Positions 45,843-57,295 of a stretch of DNA of 64,000 bases are shown in pieces; position 1 is the first letter of the stretch, and the number at the start of each line of letters is the position of its first letter. The stretch is taken from contig JAWZYU010000017.1 in the NCBI GenBank assembly GCA_038380435.1, positions 24,365,283 to 24,429,282 of the forward strand. Reading direction: 5' to 3'. Made by a program: the position numbers and the translations under genes. The notes under the pieces were generated by a model that saw only the letters and a list, made by a program, of their open reading frames with translations, ran no database searches and was not told the DNA's origin. Source of the stretch: Ryuthela nishihirai (Eukaryota; Arthropoda; Arachnida; Araneae; Heptathelidae).

Positions 45843-46135
45843 TTTCTGAGTGGCATTTTTTCCACATAACGGGCTAAATGGCCAGATCACAAGGATCCCA
45901 AAGGCTCAGAGATTGGGTAGAGGGGACCCACAGGACAGCTGTTAGTAGACAGATGGTAACCTCCCATCAAGGCCATCCAGCGTGTTCTTTGATGTGCACA
46001 GGGTATGGCTCAACAAAAACATGGAACCATAGCTTAACATCCCATTTGATGGGCAGCAGCCTTTAAAAGCCTATTAATATACCCTAATGACCAAGGGCAT
46101 GGCAGGAAGTTTTACAGAGATAAATTTCAACGCTG
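45843..46135 (-). mobile_element. SINE2 copy, diverged
   Basis: CTGAGTGGCATTTTTTCCAC, GGGCTAAATGGCCAGATCAC, GGGACCCACAGGACAGCTGT, GTTCTTTGATGTGCACAGGG and TTTGATGGGCAGCAGCCTTT follow in order. The copy reaches ATAAATTTCAACGCTGGCCC, near the head, but the B box is gone. Confidence 0.75.
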
Positions 46136-46712
46136 GCCCAAACAGGACCTCTACTAGAAGGGACAGTCTAATAAATCACTTTACATCTCTTTTACTAGTG
46201 ACTTTGATGCCATCCACTGAGCGATGAAAAATGTTTCACAATAAAGTTTTCGCTTTTAAACATTTTACAATCTTGAAGTTTTGATGCATTTAGTTGAAAA
46301 TAAACTTTCAAATGCCTTTAAGATAAAATGCATGAGATTTTGGTCACATCAAATAATGATACTTACTGACCTATCTGGATATGTTATGTCAGAATTACAT
46401 ACAATTGCAACAAGGTCTGCCAGAAACCTCTTCATCATTAAATTCTTCTAAAGGACTAGTTTCTGCACTTAAGCTGTTTCAACATTTAGTTAGGGTCTTC
46501 AAATGTGAGTCAAAAAGCCTCAAGATATCAACAGAAGAATAGCAGACATTAACATCACAGAAATATCATCTTTGTTGATTCAATGAAAGTAACCAACAGA
46601 AAGTTGATTAACATCTACTTGACAGCATCTTATGGCATGCCATGAAAAGGAGCAATCTCCATTTCAATTAACATCAAGAATGTGAGCATCATACATCAAG
46701 AAATAAAAAAAA

Positions 46713-46908
46713 ACAAATACCCCCTCAAGTAAGCTGCTTGCCACAGAGGTCTGACAGGAGCCTGCCAGTTTATATGCCATAGTAGAAGGTTTGAGAACAT
46801 GGCAGGACCTCTGCAGAAAAATATCACAAATGTCCATGCCTTACCTGGGGCTTGAATCCAGGTCCCATAGATCAGTAGCCAAGTGTGCTAACCACTCAGC
46901 CACTCTAA
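46713..46908 (-). mobile_element. SINE1, full length
   Basis: The 3' end is at left (ACCCCCTCAAGTAAGCTGC) and the head at right (minus strand GTGGCTGAGTGGTTAGCACA; B box GGATTCAAGCCCC). Moderately diverged. No clear target duplication. Confidence 0.8.
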
Positions 46909-47400
46909 TAGTATTCAATAGAGATAATAGGTGATATCAGCACATAAGACTTTGTCAGTTTAAGTGTAATTTTGCTGTAAAAACTTTAAAATCTACCTAG
47001 CTTCTAGTACACACATTGCTGTTTGCAATGTCTAACTTACATTCACAGCAAAAACTAATATGCTACCTGAGGGCATTTAGGAATAATTATTAGTTATTTT
47101 TATTATTATAATATTTTAACTGTCTGTCACTGTGTTTTAACATAAAAATGTTTTTGTTAAACATTTAAAGGAGGTGTTTTACTTAACATAAAAGGGATCA
47201 TGAAACAAATGCAGTATTAAAAATCAAAGTAGGTGAACAATAAAAATTGCTAATACTTTTTAGCTGTCAACAGTTCATATGAAGAACTCATAAAAACAAA
47301 AATCTTACAGAATGACAAAAACATCAATAAAACAATATCTGAACTATGGAGATCTTTCACTTACAATTTACAGCCATTATATGAATATGTGGACACACTA
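46909..47400. other. Unassigned AT-rich sequence
   Basis: No supported features. Confidence 0.3.
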
Positions 47401-47408
47401 CATCAGTA

Positions 47409-47763
47409 TGTGTTCTCAAACATCACTTGGTTAAAGCTTTGGTGTCATATGTTTCACAAATGTCACAGACAGAGATGAATGCATCCAACTCATTCAGCAT
47501 GAAAAAGTCATCCAGTATCGGAATAGTAGCAAGTCCTGCTACAATTTTGATACATGCTCTTCCTGTCCATAGGTTATATTTGCTTCAAGTTCCTCTTCCT
47601 CTAAATTTCTGTGATGATATATTCAATAGTATTCATCCCAATTAGCTGCCACCATATGACTTCCAGCATGTGCATTTCTCCTCTCAGTCACTTCATGATG
47701 CTTAAGCAATGCTGCTGAAAGACCTTGGTGGTTCTCTTTCATTCTTTTTTTGGTTCCTATGTA
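47409..47763 (-). pseudogene. Decayed coding remnant of unknown origin
   Basis: On the minus strand a 47-codon open run (47760-47625) includes GTKKRMKENHQGLSAALLKH and ends MVAANWDEYY at a stop. After frame changes, 47578-47425 reads NLWTGRACIKIVAGLATIPI and DDFFMLNELDAFISVCDICE. Residue composition and length look like former protein sequence, probably a transposase or a processed pseudogene, but I do not recognise a family. Confidence that it was once coding is moderate; identity is unknown. Confidence 0.3.
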
Positions 47764-47764
47764 A

Positions 47765-48870
47765 GAAATTGTCTTTCTTTTTTTTCATATTTCTCCATGT
47801 GAACTAATGACAGTTAAAGAGCATTAGTAATTTTTATTGAATAAAATTTAATGCAGTGATAAAATGTTTTGGATGTTCTTTGTGGCTAAAATGACAACTA
47901 TGACCATTCTATGTAGTTTAGCTTATATCTCAAAATATTTATGTACTGTAAGGCTCACATTTTTTCACATACAGTTTATGAATATTCAGGAATAGTTAGA
48001 AAAAATTGATCCCTAGCATGGAGAAATCATGAGTAATGTAACTACAAAATTCAAAAATGGTCAAAATGACAGCTAGTAATTCTAGTGTTAAAAGATTGTT
48101 TCCTTATTAAAATGATACATAACTGATAAAAATTAAACTTAACAAATATCAATCTTTTTTTCCATTATTCACAAATGAGAAACTATTTGCACATCAAAAA
48201 GTTCTTAGATTTTTAATAAATCACCTAATATTTTTACCTAGGATATGCAAAATCTTGTATGCATTAGAAACACAATGGGAAAAACATATAGTAATTAAAA
48301 AATGGAGAAAAGGAAATCTCTTAGCAGATGCCTGTAGAAATTTTGTGAGCAGCATATAAAATTTAATGCTGTCTGGAAAACTGATAATGTATAATAAGAG
48401 GTAAACATTGTTACAAGAATATCAGCTGCACAATTTACTTAATCAGTACATATTAACATATCAAAGTTGTATCATTAAATAAAACATTAAAGGAATGTCA
48501 ATTACATTGGCAAATTCTGTGAATGAATAAATGAATAAATAAAAGATACTTTAATTTTTCAATGCTAGTGAAATTTTTTTTATAACCTAAGGTTTTCACA
48601 CAATGTCTGATATTTATTATTAAAAAAAACTGAATGTAATACTAAGAGCAAAACAATAATAAAAAAAGTTAATAATAGTGATATACAGCAGTTTGGAATT
48701 CTAAAATATTCTACATCTGACAGTTCTAGCTTTAAGACTCATAAGAGAGAAAAAAATTATATAAAAAAAAATTATTAAAAATTTCAAATATTTTCAATTT
48801 TTTACACAACAGAGCTAAAAGTCTAGAAAAGTCAACAGAGCTAAAAGTCCTGAACTAAATGTAAATGAAA
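47765..48870. other. Unassigned AT-rich sequence
   Basis: A small direct repeat, CAGAGCTAAAAGTC, occurs twice near 48810-48850. Nothing else is supported. Confidence 0.3.
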
Positions 48871-48873
48871 CAT

Positions 48874-49030
48874 AACTTATTTATGTTGTTTTCCCTTTTA
48901 TCATTATTTTTTATTAAAAAAGAGCATTATTATATAAATAGGTAAGAATTAGTGATATAGCCATGGAGGAGGAGATTATGGCTTAAATCCCGTCCCCCTT
49001 AGGGAATATTTTTTTCTAAATAAATCATTA
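48874..49030 (+). repeat. Short dispersed repeat, copy a
   Basis: ACTTATTTATGTTGTTTTCC, AAAAAAGAGCATTATTA, ATAGGTAAGAATTAGTGATA and TAGCCATGGAGGAGGAG match the 160-bp insertion at 51191-51350. Termini are not defined in this copy. Confidence 0.6.
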
Positions 49031-49744
49031 TTTCATTAATATAACAAATGCTTAAAAAAAAAGCCTAACTGTATCCCTTTAAAAAATTCCTGGCTACATC
49101 ACTGGTGAGAACTATAATGTAACGAGGTAAAAAGTTTACAAGAACACAAAAATCAGCAGATTTAACATTATACATTTTACAGTGATGTATGGTTTTAGTC
49201 AAGAATTAGAATGAAAATTTTATATATGCTTTAAAAAGTGTTCTATTTGATAAAAGCAATAATAATTCAAATGAGAATATATAAAAAACACCATATCCTG
49301 ATATTAGTTGTTTTAATAACAACATAATTGATAATACACATGACTACAGTTTTATAAGAAATGATAACTTGGCAACCTATAATCCCACATAAAGCTATAT
49401 TACATAAATTCCCATGAAATTTGAGGTGCTGTACATCAAAATTCTTATGCTATTAAATATTTCAAAAACAGAAAGCATTTCACAGAAAACTGTAAAGTGC
49501 AAGAAAGATGAAGATAATTGCATATCTTTAAAACCAGGCAACCTATGACTCATATGCCACTAGGTGGCATGCCAAAGAATTTTACATGGCATGTGAGGAA
49601 TTCAGAAGTATGTCTTCAAATGACTACCAAGTGAACATTTCAGCATTATCTTTCACGCTATTAATAAATTTAAGTATCAATCCTTGACTACCATCTGCTG
49701 AGTGGATTCAAGGTGTCATTTCATGCATACATATTAGTATTAAA

Positions 49745-49885
49745 AATTGGTAGCATTGCTTATTTAAAAAGTAGCAATTCAAAAATTACTTGAAATGCCT
49801 GCGAAGTTGATTGCAATTAACTTTTGCAAAGCTTTTCATGTAATTTTTGAATTACTACTTTTTTAAATAATATTGCCAAGTTTTT
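49745..49885. mobile_element. Small foldback MITE-like palindrome
   Basis: GCTTATTTAAAAAGTAGCAA with TTCAAAAATTACTTGAAA pairs with CATGTAATTTTTGAATTACT and ACTTTTTTAAATAATATTGC. It is an imperfect inverted repeat with arms of ~45 bp and a TTGATTGCAATTAA centre. Confidence 0.65.
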
Positions 49886-50915
49886 AAATAGGTCTGTGCA
49901 ATGCTGCTTTGAGTTTAATAATGGGAAAGTGACACACAATATGTAGTAGATTGTTGATTCCTGCTTTTAAGCATTGCAAGTATTTTTAGAGCAAATGTAA
50001 AGGCATGAATTGTGTAAAAACTGAAAGGAACATAAAAGATAAACTAGACGTGATTAAAAATATACTTTGACAAAACTGAATTTGAGAGAAAGTTAGTAGA
50101 ATGCATGTATAAAATTCCATAAAGATGTAGTTTTACATCTAATGAGGAATAAGGTAAAAAATTTACAACCCTACAGTTTGCTTTTTCACTATTGGGAAAG
50201 GAAATCTATTTCTTTTTCTTTGTAAAAAGTAGGCCCAAAAATACCTGTCCAAATTGTTCCACCAGAAAAATGTCTTAAAATATAAATCTGCTAGGTTTAT
50301 TTATCTTTATAATCTAAAACCTATTTCGCACAAAAGTATTTCATTGTTGAACAGCAGTTAAGACATAAGGACTGTGTGGTACTTCTGAACAAAGTACGTT
50401 TCAACAAATATGCACTTTCAAAATATACACTGCATGTTTCTGTTAAATTGTTCAGAGATCAAGTTATAATTTTTTAAAATGAATGTGTATGAAAACCATG
50501 TAAACCCTAAAAATCCCCAATGGCTGGCACTAAGCTTGCCACAATTTTATCTGGTCAGAAATGAGTTCAAGATCATTCTCCTTAATCTGAATAAAAGAAA
50601 GTATGTTTTTCTGATTTACAAAATTTCTTGGCTGATATGCCACAAATGGTATTGTGATGCAATGTTCCCAGAAAAATGCCATCAACAAAAATTACAAGTG
50701 CACAATGCACTTACAGCAAAAATATTATCAAGAGGACTTAACATCATTATAACATTATGCTGTGAACTACAAAAAACCACCCACCAAAACTCAAATAGAG
50801 CAAAAATGTCAAAACTAAATAAATACTATCAGCATTATTATGTGACACCCAATATGTGATTGTGATATTAAAAGAAACTTCGTTGAAAGAAAAAATAATA
50901 AAAAATTACTATTAT
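49886..50915. other. Unassigned; one open frame without motif
   Basis: A 126-codon open frame at 50479-50859 (plus) has no recognisable domain and is rich in Lys, Asn and Ile, as expected of chance frames in AT-rich DNA. I do not call it a gene. Confidence 0.35.
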
Positions 50916-50917
50916 AG

Positions 50918-50962
50918 CTTCTGTCAGATCTTGACAGCAAGCAGCTCTTTGAGGGATAATTT
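50918..50962 (+). mobile_element. SINE1 3'-end scrap
   Basis: CTTCTGTCAGATCTTGACAG and GCAAGCAGCTCTTTGAGGGA match only the last ~45 bases of SINE1. Confidence 0.6.
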
Positions 50963-51083
50963 AATTTTTTATTACTAGTATTTAAAATTTTCTAAAAAAC
51001 TTTGACACTATATAAATACCAAATGAAACTTGTGAAAATGGGTTGGTTATCACAAATCATGTCTTCACTTTGTTTTCCCACAG

Positions 51084-51445
51084 GACCTCTGAGTAGCACT
51101 TTTTTGCACACAATGGGCTAAATGGCCAGGTCACAAGGACTTCAAGGGTTCAAGGGAAGGGGACCCACTGGGCAGCTATTAGGAGACAGAATTTATTTAT
51201 GCTGTTTTCTCTTTTTTTTTCATTTTCATTAAAAAAGAGCATTGTAACAAAATCTAATCATATTTTATATGAAATGTTTAAAATTATTATAAAAATAGGT
51301 AAGAACTAGTGGTATAGCCATGGAGGGGGCAAACTGTGGTTTAAATCTCCAGATGGAAGGCTCCCATCAAGGTCATCCAGTGTGTTCTTTAAAGTGCACA
51401 GGGTATGACTTCCTGCCCATGGGTCTTGGTTAATGTTCCATCTGA
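51084..51445 (-). mobile_element. SINE2 copy split by a 160-bp insertion
   Basis: SINE2 blocks run from ACCTCTGAGTAGCACTTTTT to GGAGACAGA at 51190, then resume at AGATGGAAGGCTCCCATCAA (51351) and continue to TGTTCCATCTGACA. The break carries the dispersed repeat at 51191-51350. The head is absent. Confidence 0.75.
51191..51350 (+). mobile_element. Short dispersed repeat, copy b, inserted in SINE2
   Basis: ATTTATTTATGCTGTTTTCT to GTGGTTTAAATCTCC matches 48874-49030. It interrupts SINE2 at GACAGA/AGATGG, so a 3-base AGA repeat flanks it. This proves the repeat is mobile or was transferred; its class is unknown. Confidence 0.65.
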
Positions 51446-51484
51446 CATTTGAATATGACTCACATAATGAGTCATACTCAAATG
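51446..51484. repeat. Hairpin with facing TGACTCA sites
   Basis: CATTTGAATATGACTCA and TGAGTCATACTCAAATG pair with one mismatch around CATAA. TGACTCA is the bZIP (AP-1) consensus; two facing copies may be chance. Confidence 0.6.
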
Positions 51485-51849
51485 AAAGCTTATAAAAAAT
51501 GGAATTTAATAGGAAACCCAAAATTATTCCCTCTTCCACTGTTTCCCCAGAGGGTGGAGTTGATTGCAATGAGTTATGTATCAAACAAAATTCTGTAATG
51601 TGAGGAACACATACATACAAAACAGCCCTCGCTTTATCCCTAATAGCATGTACTTTGTAAACCATAATTCTACATATCTCCCTAGTCATGCACTAATGCT
51701 CAAGTTGACATGAAGTAAGTGATTTCATTTTTGGCACTATTATTTACTTTTATTTACTTTTACTTTTTATTGCTTTCATTTTTCACTTTTTAGGACACAT
51801 GTAGGAAAAATGGTTCTGTTTTACTTTTTTTTACATTCATTACTTATTA

Positions 51850-52058
51850 TATGATTCTGGCAGCCTAGTGATTATAGTGCTTGGCTAAAGGTCAAAGGAA
51901 CCTGGGTTAGTGTCCTAGATAAGTTAAAATGTTCTTTCTATTGTGCTTCTTTCTGCTGAGGTTCCACCCTCTTTGTAGAAATCTTCTATGGCATATTTTA
52001 CTAAGCAGTTCTTGTCAGATCTATGTGACAAATGCCTGCTTAAGGAGTAATATTTATT
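51850..52058 (+). mobile_element. SINE1, old full-length copy
   Basis: It has a TGGCAGCCTAGTGATTATAG head, a CTGGGTTAGTGTCC degenerate B box, GCTGAGGTTCCACC, TTCTTGTCAGATCTATGTGA and GCCTGCTTAAGGAGTAATAT. It is heavily substituted. Confidence 0.7.
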
Positions 52059-52419
52059 ATTCCTTACTTTTTTTTGTCAATATGCCTTTTTATAGATTAA
52101 TATAATTAATTTATTTTTATACACTTCAGATTATACTTTTAAGGATTAGCAACACTGAATGTTCTACCTTTCAGCTCTGTGGCAAACTACTTGAAGCAAT
52201 TGTTGAGTGGCATTTTGAAGAGTTTTGTCCCATAGTGACTTTTCAGGTGACATTTGTTCAGCAGCATTACTTCAAGTTAGCATTTTTGTTGATGGCATAT
52301 TGACAGACAGAATTTTATTCAGGGCATTTTTTGTATTTGGTGTTTTTATGTTGGCATTCTATCATGGAACTACCAAAATTGTAACATTAGTGGGCTATAT
52401 TTAATGGTATCCATATAGA

Positions 52420-52631
52420 TTATTTAATACCCCCTCAAGCAGCTGCTTGCCACAGAGGTCTGACAGGAGCCTGTCAGTTTATATGCCAAAGTAGAAGATC
52501 TGAGAGGATGGCAGGTGTTGTTTTTCTGCTGAGGTCCTGCCATCCTCTCAGATCTTCTACTTTGGCATATAAACTGACAGGCTCCTGTCAGACCTCTGTG
52601 GCAAGCAGCTGCTTGAGGGGGTATTAAATAA
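52420..52631. repeat. Perfect 96-bp palindrome of two SINE1 3' ends
   Basis: Arm 52420-52515 (minus-sense SINE1 3' end) and arm 52536-52631 (plus-sense) are exact reverse complements base for base. The 20-base loop TGTTGTTTTTCTGCTGAGGT is normal SINE1 body in the plus orientation. The identity extends past the SINE into the AT tail (TTATTTAATA). This is either a very recent foldback event or an artefact. Confidence 0.95.
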
Positions 52632-54895
52632 AAAAATTAAAAAATATTGATTGAGAATCAAAAATACATAAAATGAATACTTTTGGATACTGCACACTAG
52701 TATTGCTATTTGAAAAGCACTTAAAATTTCCATCTAAGAAACTGAAAATTAGAGTGTTTCCTAAGATTCTCCTTAATGACACAAAGTTTTATGTGTGTAC
52801 AATTATAAGGGAGATTTATCATTTATCAGAAAAGCTATACAAAGAATATATATATATATCACATACATAGTCCAATATGCTTCTTATAATAACAAACCCT
52901 TAGAGGTACCCAATATATTTTTTTTAAATGCAGAAAGTTAAGGAAATTAAAAACAATTATGATGTATCACTTATATTCCTACACTGCTGCAACACATTAT
53001 GGAAAGATGCTTCTACTATTTAAATATAAATCCTAAAACCTAAAAAAATGAGCTTATATTGCTTTTAGATAGTACATTGTAACAATTCAATAATGTTTCT
53101 TTTGCTAAATTTATAAATACATAATTTTACAACACTGCCAGAGTTCATTATCCACTGATAAAATATACTGTGTCTTACTAAATTACATCTAGCAATTGAC
53201 AATATGCTAGGAATTAAAATCATTTTGGTCAAATAAATGAAATTAAATGGGTGCTTTTTTCATAATCTACAATATATTGCTTGGCAATCCATTAGCTCCC
53301 ATTTTATCTATTACATATTAGTTTTATTTGAGAAAAATACACCTTTTCAATGAAGAAACATGATAAATGAATGAAGCCAGATTTGAATGGAAGTAACTGA
53401 TACCAGTTAAAACTTCAAAGTGAATATTTTAAAAGCAAAATAAAACAAATTGTTGTGATAAATGAAAATATGGAAAATGATTACTGATAGTGGCATCTAC
53501 TGTCTCAAAGTATATAATTATGTGTATGATTATTTTACATCAGTAGGGTATGAATAAACTAAGCATTGTCTAATGGAAAACTGGTTTAAAAGTTTGATGC
53601 AAATATAGGAAATCCTTGGATAATGTTTAGTTCCAATTCTCTAAAGAATTTATACAATAACAACCATTTACAAGAGAGATCTGTAAAATAAATATGGTCC
53701 CATTTAATTCCTTTTCTTATCCTTTCACTTTTGCAGAAAGCTTAAGGGAAGAATTTATTAATATCTGAAAGATTCTGGGCTTAATTTGCTCTTATTGACT
53801 GGCAAGATATAAAAATAATGTGGGAGATAGCTTATTTGTCACTTCACATCTTGAACATTATTCTGTATAAACTAGCTACCTTTTACTTGACTATTACCTT
53901 TTACTTGACCAAGTCTATTTCACTAGTGAGCCCGCAATGAACACCTTTTAATGCAAATTTCTGGGTGTACTGATATATTACTGATATTTTATTACTAAAA
54001 TATTTAGGAACTAAAACCAAATTTAGCTGTCTGGAAAAATCTTAACTCTGCTAATATAGTAGGTCAACCATTAAAAGTTTCATTTGTTATAGGATTAATT
54101 ATTTCTAAAACTATAAAAATTAAAAAAAGTTCAAATTTTAAATGTACTTTATGTATAGTGTCAGTAGTGTAGCAAGTTTTGATAACACTGGATTTGTTCA
54201 CCTCTACAGTTTAATAACGAAAAACTGAATATTTATATTTAATAGGTGAAAGTGAAGTAACCAGCAGAGTAGTTAAAAAACATGAAACATAATTTACACA
54301 AATGTATACCATATATTCTAATAAAAATGTAATTGATTTTATAATGTATCCATAGTATCTCACTTCTATGTTTATTCTTAATAATTTAGAACACATATTA
54401 TCAAAAAAAGATACAAAAAGTTATAACAGAATAACAAATTAAAAAGAGGCAAACATTATAAACTTAATTTCAATGCTAAAAAAATTATACAAAAAATATG
54501 GTAATAGCTGCATAAAGGCTTCTTCCAAATAAGTACACTAGCTGCCATTTCCCATGCATACCTAAAACACATACTTACACAGAAACAATAAAACTTGACA
54601 CTGGCTACAATTTGAGAGTATTATGTACAATAAGTTTTACCCAATTTAAATAATAAATGTTCATAAAAGGGCTTAAATATAGTCCCATTTAAATATACAT
54701 AGTGAAAATTATTTTTTAACATATAAATATATGACCACAACACACACAATAAAACACTGAATAAGTTAACAACTCTCCTTTGAAATAACAACTGGAAGGA
54801 AATAACAATGACAGTAGAACCTGTCTTTCTAACTTGAGCAAAAATCCTTTAAGAAAGGACTACACATTTCGTACATGCCTAAATTTAGGTTGCTG
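52632..54895. other. AT-rich 3' flank / possible 3' UTR of the right-hand gene
   Basis: Nothing coding is supported. The minus-strand gene ends at 54896, so its 3' UTR lies at the right side of this block. A minus-strand AATAAA hexamer at 54371-54376 is one candidate polyadenylation signal, about 520 bp after the stop. The rest shows no repeats I recognise. Confidence 0.4.
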
Positions 54896-55008
54896 TCATA
54901 CTTGTGTCCACTGTTCTGGAGGCTCTCGAGGATCCTTTGATTTTTTGGGAATTCGATGAGGAAAATTAAAACTTGATTTATCCCTTTCTTTTGATTTACT
55001 GATTGCTC
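54896..55008 (-). CDS. Terminal coding exon of an unidentified host gene
   Basis: The acceptor (tctctttag on the minus strand) sits just above 55008. The exon then reads 37 codons to TGA at 54898-54896: AISKSKERDKSSFNFP, then HRIPKKSKDPREPPEQWTQV. It begins with two bases of a split codon, completed by the single G that ends exon 57232-57295 (Gly). The tail is basic and proline-rich with no transposase features, fitting a disordered C-terminus. The family is not recognised. Support comes from matching splice phases across four exons, not from homology. Confidence 0.65.
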
Positions 55009-55536
55009 CTAAAGAGATTGAATTAATTTTTAAGTTTAAAGGACTGTATATACAAATAAGACTGATAAACAAAATACTGATTTAAGATATTTACATGGCA
55101 TTTTTATGCATATTAAGTTACAGACTCACTCATTAAATCACAAATATTAAAAAGGACAAATTTTAGAAAAATGATTTATGATTTGGCTACTTCATTGTTA
55201 CACATGAAAAATGGTCATTTGTCCCCTAAAAGATTGTATTCCCAAATAGGTGTATCATTTTCTTTGATATAGTTTCAACAATGAAAAAGCAGCATATCAT
55301 TGAATAAGCATGTTTAGTTTTTTTTCAGGGTGGGGGAGGGGGAGATCCATCATGTTATACTATTCTTTGAGCAGCTTACAATGAATTTCTCCTTTGATAT
55401 GTGATAATATAGCCTATTGTTGCAGTATTAATATCAAAGTTTTTAAAAAATACACTGCAAAAATCTTATTATTTTACTGTTTATGTCAGCTTGTAACACA
55501 GCAAACTGAAATATTATAATAAGTAAGCTCTAACTA
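55009..55536. other. Intron of the right-hand gene
   Basis: This lies between two proposed exons. It contains a GGGTGGGGGAGGGGGAGA G-rich patch near 55328 and no other feature. Confidence 0.5.
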
Positions 55537-55540
55537 TTAA

Positions 55541-56492
55541 CCCTCCCAAGGTCACGGATGTCTATAGACTTTTTTGTACATCACATGAAACTTTGATTTT
55601 TTTTTAAATTTGCCGTTTGAAAATTATCTTACATATGTGTTTTAAAAACAGACAATTCAAGCTTGAAGAATATTTTCTTTTTTTTATTTGATGCATATTT
55701 TATTAAACTACAATATAAATAATTCAATAGAGCCATCTAATTGCCATATTTCAGAAGCACTAAATGGTATTGCCGATTTGTTTGTCAACATTGCTCTGTA
55801 TTGAAGTAATCACCTGATTTAAGCTCACAAGTTTGAACTATTATCAACATATTTTTCCTTAAGTTTCAAAAATCTCCTGATAATTAACAAAAAACTGCTA
55901 TTTTTAAAAATGGAAGATTTTGGAAGTAATTATGAAATATGTACCTTTTTTTGGTGTACCACTGCAAAAAGCATTATTAAAATTAATATGTTACTACAAT
56001 GTTCAAATTTTTTACTTCAATAAAATTCAGAATTAAATTCTCTTTAATTTGGTATAGCATGACCTATTTCTGTTGATTAGTTATTTATTAAAATATTCTA
56101 AAGTTGACCTGTTTATTGGACTCTGCAACAAGCCTGGACTTTTCTCAAAGTATGATATGGAGAAAAAAAAATTTTTTTTTTGTTATTCAGAAATAGCCTT
56201 TCTAGATTCATGTGCATTATAATCATTTCTGTCTATTAGTGTTTTTTAAACAAATTTTTATTTGTGTTGTGAGATGCATTTTTTTAACTACATGACTGTA
56301 AAAAAGCCCTATTTAAAATAAAACTAGTCTTTTTTGTTAAAATTTTATTTTCAGGAAATACAGAATTAAATGCTGATTAATTTGGCATATAATATGCCAT
56401 AATTCCTTTCGTTAGTTATTTGGTAAAAAAAGTTGTAAAGTTAATTTTTTTTGCCTCATCAGAGTGAAAAACGTAGCTGGACCTGGGAAGGG
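55541..56492. mobile_element. piggyBac-type non-autonomous element (952 bp), TTAA target
   Basis: TTAA at 55537-55540 is followed by CCCTCCCAAGGTCACGGATG; read inward from TTAA at 56493-56496 the right end is CCCTTCCCAGGTCCAGCTAC. The interior holds two or three degenerate ~300-bp units with CAGAATTAAATnCT, ATTTGGTATA, TTCTGTTGATTAGTTATTT and CTAAAGTTGA blocks and no ORF. It lies inside the last intron of the host gene. Confidence 0.75.
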
Positions 56493-56496
56493 TTAA

Positions 56497-57231
56497 GAGG
56501 ATAAATTCACATTTTATAAGATTTTCTGATCCATACAGAAGTTTTTGAGATGAATTTATATGAAAACATTCAGCATTTCCATCTTATTCATTTTTAAGTT
56601 TTCTTGCTTCTAACTGCCAAATTTTATATAAATTTGCTCTTTTTCCCCAAACTTTCTAGGCCAGCAGGTACCTAGAAGATGAATATTTCTGATATGTTGA
56701 TAAACCCAGGAAATTTTTTTCCTTACTGAATTGAATTTGCATAATTTTCTTACCTGTTTATGTCAATAAATGCACATCTCAATAATCAATAGCAAGTATA
56801 CAGATTTAAGAAAATAGAAACATACTAGTTACCGCTGATAATGATTTATCTGGTTTTATCAATTGTTTAATGTACTTATCTTCTGTGATAGAACATTTGA
56901 GTTCAAATTCCAGCAAAAAAATTCTTTTGACTAGTGATTTTTTATACCTTAATTAGTACACAAGACAGCAGAAATGTATGATAAACAAAATAGAGAAATG
57001 TTATGATAGAGAGTTAAGGAAGCAGATATTAGAAATCCAATATGGTGAGAGCAATAAAATTCACCACATGCTGATTATGATTATATACAAACTTATATAA
57101 AAAAACTATGCTGTCAAAGAATTGATATTTATTAAATAAACTTCATTCAACTAGTAGTAAAGATTACAATCACAATTATGTTTGCAAAATAATAACTGAA
57201 TAAAAAAAAAGTTAAATAAAACATATTTTAC
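56497..57231. other. Intron sequence
   Basis: The remainder of the intron between the last two coding exons. Nothing specific is recognised. Confidence 0.45.
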
Positions 57232-57295
57232 CTTTAGAAGGGTTAACACTACCTTCTGCAGAATACTGATTGCTTGTTGGATCTTTTGCATTAAA
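57232..57295 (-). CDS. Internal coding exon of the right-hand host gene
   Basis: On the minus strand a T-rich tract ends in ttttttttcag, followed by 21 codons plus one base: FNAKDPTSNQYSAEGSVNPSK. It then meets donor AAAG/gtaaaa. At 64 bases it starts in phase 0, matching the full codon that ends exon 59819-59916, and it leaves one base for exon 54896-55008. The residues are polar (Asn, Ser, Asp) and probably disordered. It is too short for ORF searches; it was found by its splice sites. Confidence 0.6.

Noticed and set aside
50479..50859. 126-codon open frame as a gene
   Set aside because: There is no domain, no splice or promoter context, and composition is as expected by chance in AT-rich DNA.
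51306..51689. 127-codon minus-strand open frame as a gene
   Set aside because: Part of it reads through SINE2 and an inserted repeat, and the rest has no motif.
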